Positions 14,780-17,927 of a DNA stretch of 17,927 nucleotides are shown here, in pieces; the first letter of the stretch is position 1, and every line of letters starts with the position of its first letter. The notes under the pieces are model-generated. The model searched no databases and was not told the origin of the DNA. It saw only the letters and a program-made list of their open reading frames with translations. The DNA is from Oscillospiraceae bacterium (lineage in GTDB: Bacteria; Bacillota; Clostridia; Oscillospirales; Acutalibacteraceae). The stretch is taken from positions 1-17,927 of the forward strand of contig JAFLUO010000027.1 of NCBI GenBank assembly GCA_022508705.1. The letters run 5' to 3'. A program made the translations under genes and the position numbers.

Positions 14780-15505
14780 CTAATATATTCTCGGACCGAA
14801 AATTGCAGAACCGATTCTTACAAGCTCCGAACCGCATAAAATAGCTTTTTCATAATCTCCGGACATACCCATCGACAATATTTGCATACTTATATTATCT
14901 ATCTTTTTACCTTTAATGTCAACATATATATTGTATATATTTTCAAAAAATTTACAAAGTATTGTATCATTTTCGCATATCGGGGGCACAGACATGAGTC
15001 CTTTAACGTGAATTCCGCCGATTTCGGCAATCTCATACACACTTTCCCTAAATTCGCCTACGTCAAATCCCGTTTTATTTTCTTCTGCTCCGATGTTAAT
15101 TTCCAACAAAACGTCTGTTTCAATGCCTTTTTTTATAGACTGTTTTGCAATTTCTTTTGCGATTTTAACAGAATCTACAGACTGAATCATATCCGCTACA
15201 CCGACTATCTGCCCTGCTTTATTCGTTTGCAGATGACCGATAAGGTGCTTTTCAACGCCGTCTAAATGAAGCTCCGCTTTTTTTCGTAAAAGCTCCTGAA
15301 CTCGGTTTTCACCGATAAGATCAACACCGTGGTCAATGGCAAAATTTATGAACATCGGGTCAACGGTTTTTGTAACTGCCATAAGACGAACATCCTCAGG
15401 TTTTCTGCCCGATTTTATTGCCGCCTCTGCAATCTTTTCATTTATAACATCAAGATTATAGCAAATATCTGCCCGACGCTGTTCAAGAAATGACTTTTCC
15501 GTCAT
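14780..15505 (-). CDS. yggS: YggS/PLPBP family pyridoxal-phosphate-binding protein
   Basis: This 241-residue PLP-homeostasis protein (YlmE in Bacillus) is a single-domain alanine-racemase-fold barrel without racemase activity in characterised members. Lys46 in LMAVTKTV is the expected PLP lysine; HLIGHLQTNK, LMSVPP and MSMGMSGDYEKAI with GSELVRIGSAIFG are family signatures. I choose ATG 15505 (MTEKSFLEQR): AAGGAG lies nine bases upstream, and an extension to 15577 would lie inside the upstream gene. It overlaps the HlyD-like gene by 23 bases. Its pairing with sepF is conserved across Firmicutes. Confidence 0.96.
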   Translation of the reverse strand: MTEKSFLEQRRADICYNLDVINEKIAEAAIKSGRKPEDVRLMAVTKTVDPMFINFAIDHGVDLIGENRVQELLRKKAELHLDGVEKHLIGHLQTNKAGQIVGVADMIQSVDSVKIAKEIAKQSIKKGIETDVLLEINIGAEENKTGFDVGEFRESVYEIAEIGGIHVKGLMSVPPICENDTILCKFFENIYNIYVDIKGKKIDNISMQILSMGMSGDYEKAILCGSELVRIGSAIFGPRIY

Positions 15506-16718
15506 ATAAATCAACTCCTTGTGTAATAACCGTATCATACTGACGAAGATATGAAGAATTATCTGCCTGACTTTCAATTATTGAATATTCTTCGGACGAG
15601 TAAAGAATATTCACCTTTTTAAACTGAACCGTATTTCCTTTTAAAACATAAACACCTTTTTGCCCGTCTTCTTCACGGATAGCGTCATTGGAAATTCTGA
15701 ATCCCATATATTCATCGGTGATTATTTCAATATCCGTAATACGAAGTTTTGCAACGTCACGGTTCATAATACCGCATTTAAGAATTACTGAAATGTAATC
15801 CCCTTCCTTTTCGCCCTTTTTCTCAACGGCACATTCAAAAGTGCCGGTTGACGTATTGGGAATGTTAACTTTAACTGTTTTGCCAACTTCCAAAGACCCT
15901 GAAAGGTCATACGGCACATTGCAAAGTATATACCAGTTAAATGAATCAACCAATTTTCCCATCACATTACTGTCTACCGAAGAAGGCTGGGAAGATACAA
16001 GGTTATTAATATCCGCAACATTCACATTTAAAACATCGCTGTATTTTACGGCGCTCTCGTACCCGTCAACAGAGCCAATATAATACCCCGGGTTAGGCGA
16101 TGCAATAGGGGTATAGCCTAAATCCTTTCCATTAAGCTCTAAAAGTTCTGCCTGGAGAGCGGCAAGCTTTTCATCAACTGAAATAACCGTTCCCACTGCT
16201 AACTGTTTTGTGGTAATGGCATCCCGCAAATCGCCGAGTGCATCATCAAAATTGCTGTCGATTTCTTCCCTTGCAGAACAAATATAATTTATACACGCGG
16301 AGTTTATCATATTGTTATAAGATGACGGTGAATTTGTGCCTGCTCCCACCTTGTTTTTTAACTGATTATAATAGTCAATTTCACTGTTAAGCTCGTTTAA
16401 TTTAACGTAAGTTGCGGCGCTCTGAGCGGTTTTGAATGAAATAGCAACCGTTTCGCCGCTGCCGACTCTTTTGCCGTCTTCCGCTATTGAAATAATTGTT
16501 CCGCCTGAATCCGAAGCCGTAAGGTTTGATTCATCACGAACAACAAATCCTTTTGTTTCAATAGTGCTTTGCAGTTTGCGTTCAACCGCCGTTTCAGTTC
16601 TGTAAGGAGAAGCATTCATCAGATATACCTGATAGGCAAAATAGATAATAATTATAACTCCGAGCACGGAGCCAATTATATATTTTATGCTGTTTTTATT
16701 AAGCTTTAAATTACCCAT
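15483..16718 (-). CDS. HlyD-like membrane-anchored adaptor protein
   Basis: This 411-residue protein has a short basic cytosolic start, one membrane span (about 12-34, IKYIIGSVLGVIIIIYFAYQ) and an extracytoplasmic remainder. A biotinyl-lipoyl-like segment appears near 45-95 (ETKGFVVRDESNL, IISIAEDGKRVGSGETVA), then a helical stretch (about 98-200) and a beta-barrel-like C-terminal half including VPYDLSGSLEVGKTVKVNIPN. This is the layout of HlyD/RND adaptor proteins, but no ABC or RND pump is encoded nearby. In clostridial genomes such a gene often sits in the division cluster, so an envelope or septum role is possible (inference). ATG 16718 has GAGGAG eight bases upstream and overlaps the end of miaA by eight bases. 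Confidence 0.82.
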   Translation of the reverse strand: MGNLKLNKNSIKYIIGSVLGVIIIIYFAYQVYLMNASPYRTETAVERKLQSTIETKGFVVRDESNLTASDSGGTIISIAEDGKRVGSGETVAISFKTAQSAATYVKLNELNSEIDYYNQLKNKVGAGTNSPSSYNNMINSACINYICSAREEIDSNFDDALGDLRDAITTKQLAVGTVISVDEKLAALQAELLELNGKDLGYTPIASPNPGYYIGSVDGYESAVKYSDVLNVNVADINNLVSSQPSSVDSNVMGKLVDSFNWYILCNVPYDLSGSLEVGKTVKVNIPNTSTGTFECAVEKKGEKEGDYISVILKCGIMNRDVAKLRITDIEIITDEYMGFRISNDAIREEDGQKGVYVLKGNTVQFKKVNILYSSEEYSIIESQADNSSYLRQYDTVITQGVDLYDGKVIS

Positions 16719-17664
16719 TTTCACAGCTCCTCAAAAAATTTTCCGCAATACCCCAAGCAATATTCACCGCTTCGTCTGTATTTTGGTAATCGTCAGGATA
16801 AATCCAATTTATATTTTCGTTTCGCCTAAACCACGTTAGCTGCCTTTTGGCGTAACGCCTTGTTTCTCTCTTAAGGTTTTCTATACATTCATCAAGTGTT
16901 TTTTCACCTTGAAAAAACGGCGCTAACTCCTTATGCCCTATCGCCTGCGACGCAGTTGTGTTTTTACTTAAATCGAAATAAGACTTTGCCTCTTCCAAAA
17001 GCCCGTTTTGCAGCATTTCATCAACACGCCTGTTTATGCGTGAATAAAGCAATTCTCTGTCGCGGTAGTTTATTCCTATATAGCATACAGTATAAGGTGA
17101 CGGTGAAAGCCTTGAATTGTTATACTGTTCAGTCATTGTTACCCCCGTTGATTCAAAGAGAGACAGCGCTCTTACAATTCGGCTTTTATCAGATGGGTGA
17201 AGACGGTTAGCAGTTTCGGGGTCAACTTTTTGTAAACGCGATAGCATTTCTTCCCCGCCGAGAGTTTCGTATTCTTTCGCTATTTGAAGTCTTATACTTT
17301 CATCTGTTTTTTTATCACAAAACGAAATATTTTGCAAAAGTGAATCAATGTAAAGCCCCGTTCCGCCTGCAACTACGGTTATAAAACCGTCTTTATTTAT
17401 TTGAGCTATACATTTTTGAGCGACGGATACGTAATCTGCCACGCTGAATCTACTATCCGTCGGCAAAAAATCAATAAGATGATGCTGAACACCGCCCATT
17501 TCTTCTTTTGTCGGCTTTGCGGTCGCAATATCCATACCCTTATAAATCTGCATTGAATCAGCCGAAACAACTTGTCCGTTAAACCGCCCGGCAATTTTAA
17601 CTGCAAGCGCCGTTTTTCCGGATGCGGTAGGGCCGACTACGGCGATTACGGGAATTTTTTTCAT
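16711..17664 (-). CDS. miaA: tRNA dimethylallyltransferase MiaA
   Basis: This 317-residue enzyme adds a dimethylallyl group to N6 of A37 in tRNAs that read UNN codons, which includes the tRNA-Leu(CAA) in this window. It shows the P-loop GPTASGKTAL (11-20), VVSADSMQIYKGMDIATAKP (32-51), GGTGLYIDSLLQ, the RxYAKRQLTWFRR motif region near the C-terminus, and the ASQAIGHKEL segment. ATG 17664 is seven bases after GGAAGGA; a GTG three bases before is possible and overlaps the mutL stop by one base. The mutL-miaA order is widespread in bacteria. Confidence 0.97.
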   Translation of the reverse strand: MKKIPVIAVVGPTASGKTALAVKIAGRFNGQVVSADSMQIYKGMDIATAKPTKEEMGGVQHHLIDFLPTDSRFSVADYVSVAQKCIAQINKDGFITVVAGGTGLYIDSLLQNISFCDKKTDESIRLQIAKEYETLGGEEMLSRLQKVDPETANRLHPSDKSRIVRALSLFESTGVTMTEQYNNSRLSPSPYTVCYIGINYRDRELLYSRINRRVDEMLQNGLLEEAKSYFDLSKNTTASQAIGHKELAPFFQGEKTLDECIENLKRETRRYAKRQLTWFRRNENINWIYPDDYQNTDEAVNIAWGIAENFLRSCENG

Positions 17665-17666
17665 CA

Positions 17667-17927
17667 CTATATCCTTCCGAACTGTTTTTCAAGTTCGTTT
17701 TTTGTAATTTCTATCATTACAGGTCTTCCGTGGGGACAAAAACGCACATTTTTATCGCAAATCACGGCTTTTACAAGCTCGTAAAGCTCTGCAGGGTTTG
17801 TTTTATCCCCTGCCTTTATTGCGCTTCGGCAGGCAACATTATGATATATCCAATCCATTTTTTCGTTGACAATGTCTTTTTTGTTTTTAAGAAGATAGCC
17901 TGCAAGCTCGCCGATTAGCGGAGCTAT
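17667..17927 (-). CDS. mutL: DNA mismatch repair protein MutL, C-terminal end only
   Basis: The frame is open to the right edge, so only the last 86 residues are present. It contains NVACRSAIKAG, then CPHGRPVMIEITKNELEKQFGRI, matching the end of the MutL C-terminal dimerisation/endonuclease domain. The CPHGRP motif belongs to the metal-binding site of MutL proteins with nicking activity, as in organisms lacking MutH. The ATPase domain and the DQHAAxER motif lie outside the window. It is the most upstream gene visible in the minus-strand run and touches miaA by one base. Confidence 0.95.
   Translation of the reverse strand: MAPLIGELAGYLLKNKKDIVNEKMDWIYHNVACRSAIKAGDKTNPAELYELVKAVICDKNVRFCPHGRPVMIEITKNELEKQFGRI

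Overview
The window looks like chromosomal DNA of a low-to-moderate GC, monoderm Firmicute of the class Clostridia, probably a gut Ruminococcaceae/Oscillospiraceae-type bacterium. The reasons are the strong AGGAGG-type ribosome binding sites, near-consensus sigma-A promoters, the sepF/divIVA division genes, a DUF5685 gene paired with a Cys-rich J-like gene, a split transketolase, and NAD-linked iron-sulfur flavoenzymes of anaerobes. The genus assignment is inference. Almost every gene is on the minus strand; only two are on the plus strand. I see no mobile element, phage gene, CRISPR array or rRNA.

Layout from left to right. (1) 1-119: the 5' end of an unknown membrane or secreted protein leaving the left edge, with its own promoter. 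(2) 294-380: tRNA-Leu(CAA) with encoded CCA, a textbook TTGACA-17-TATAAT promoter and a hairpin downstream. (3) 466-3282: a tightly coupled minus-strand operon of a DUF5685 protein, a degenerate J-domain/TPR protein with an extremely Cys-rich tail, an integral membrane protein and a RadC/JAMM protein. (4) 3372-7824: three overlapping genes (NuoE-like, NuoF-like, and a NuoG/GltD/ferredoxin fusion) encoding a flavin and iron-sulfur oxidoreductase complex. No H-cluster domain is present, and the domain set fits an electron-bifurcating NAD(H)/ferredoxin/NADP(H) transhydrogenase of the Stn type better than a hydrogenase. Its leader carries a striking palindrome. (5) 8001-9070: a divergent plus-strand pair, a PHP phosphoesterase and a small membrane protein, ending at a bidirectional terminator. 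(6) 9135 to the right edge: an 11-gene minus-strand run, in transcription order mutL (3' end only), miaA, a HlyD-like membrane protein, yggS, sepF, divIVA, lspA, rluD-type, a Cof-type HAD phosphatase, and the N- and C-terminal halves of transketolase.

The long run combines genome maintenance and tRNA modification (mutL, miaA), the conserved division cluster (yggS, sepF, divIVA), lipoprotein maturation and RNA pseudouridylation (lspA, rluD), and the pentose phosphate pathway. Stop/start overlaps or short gaps suggest it is transcribed as one or a few units. The two regions most worth following up are the DUF5685/Cys-rich operon, whose function is unknown, and the fused transhydrogenase-like complex with its leader palindrome.
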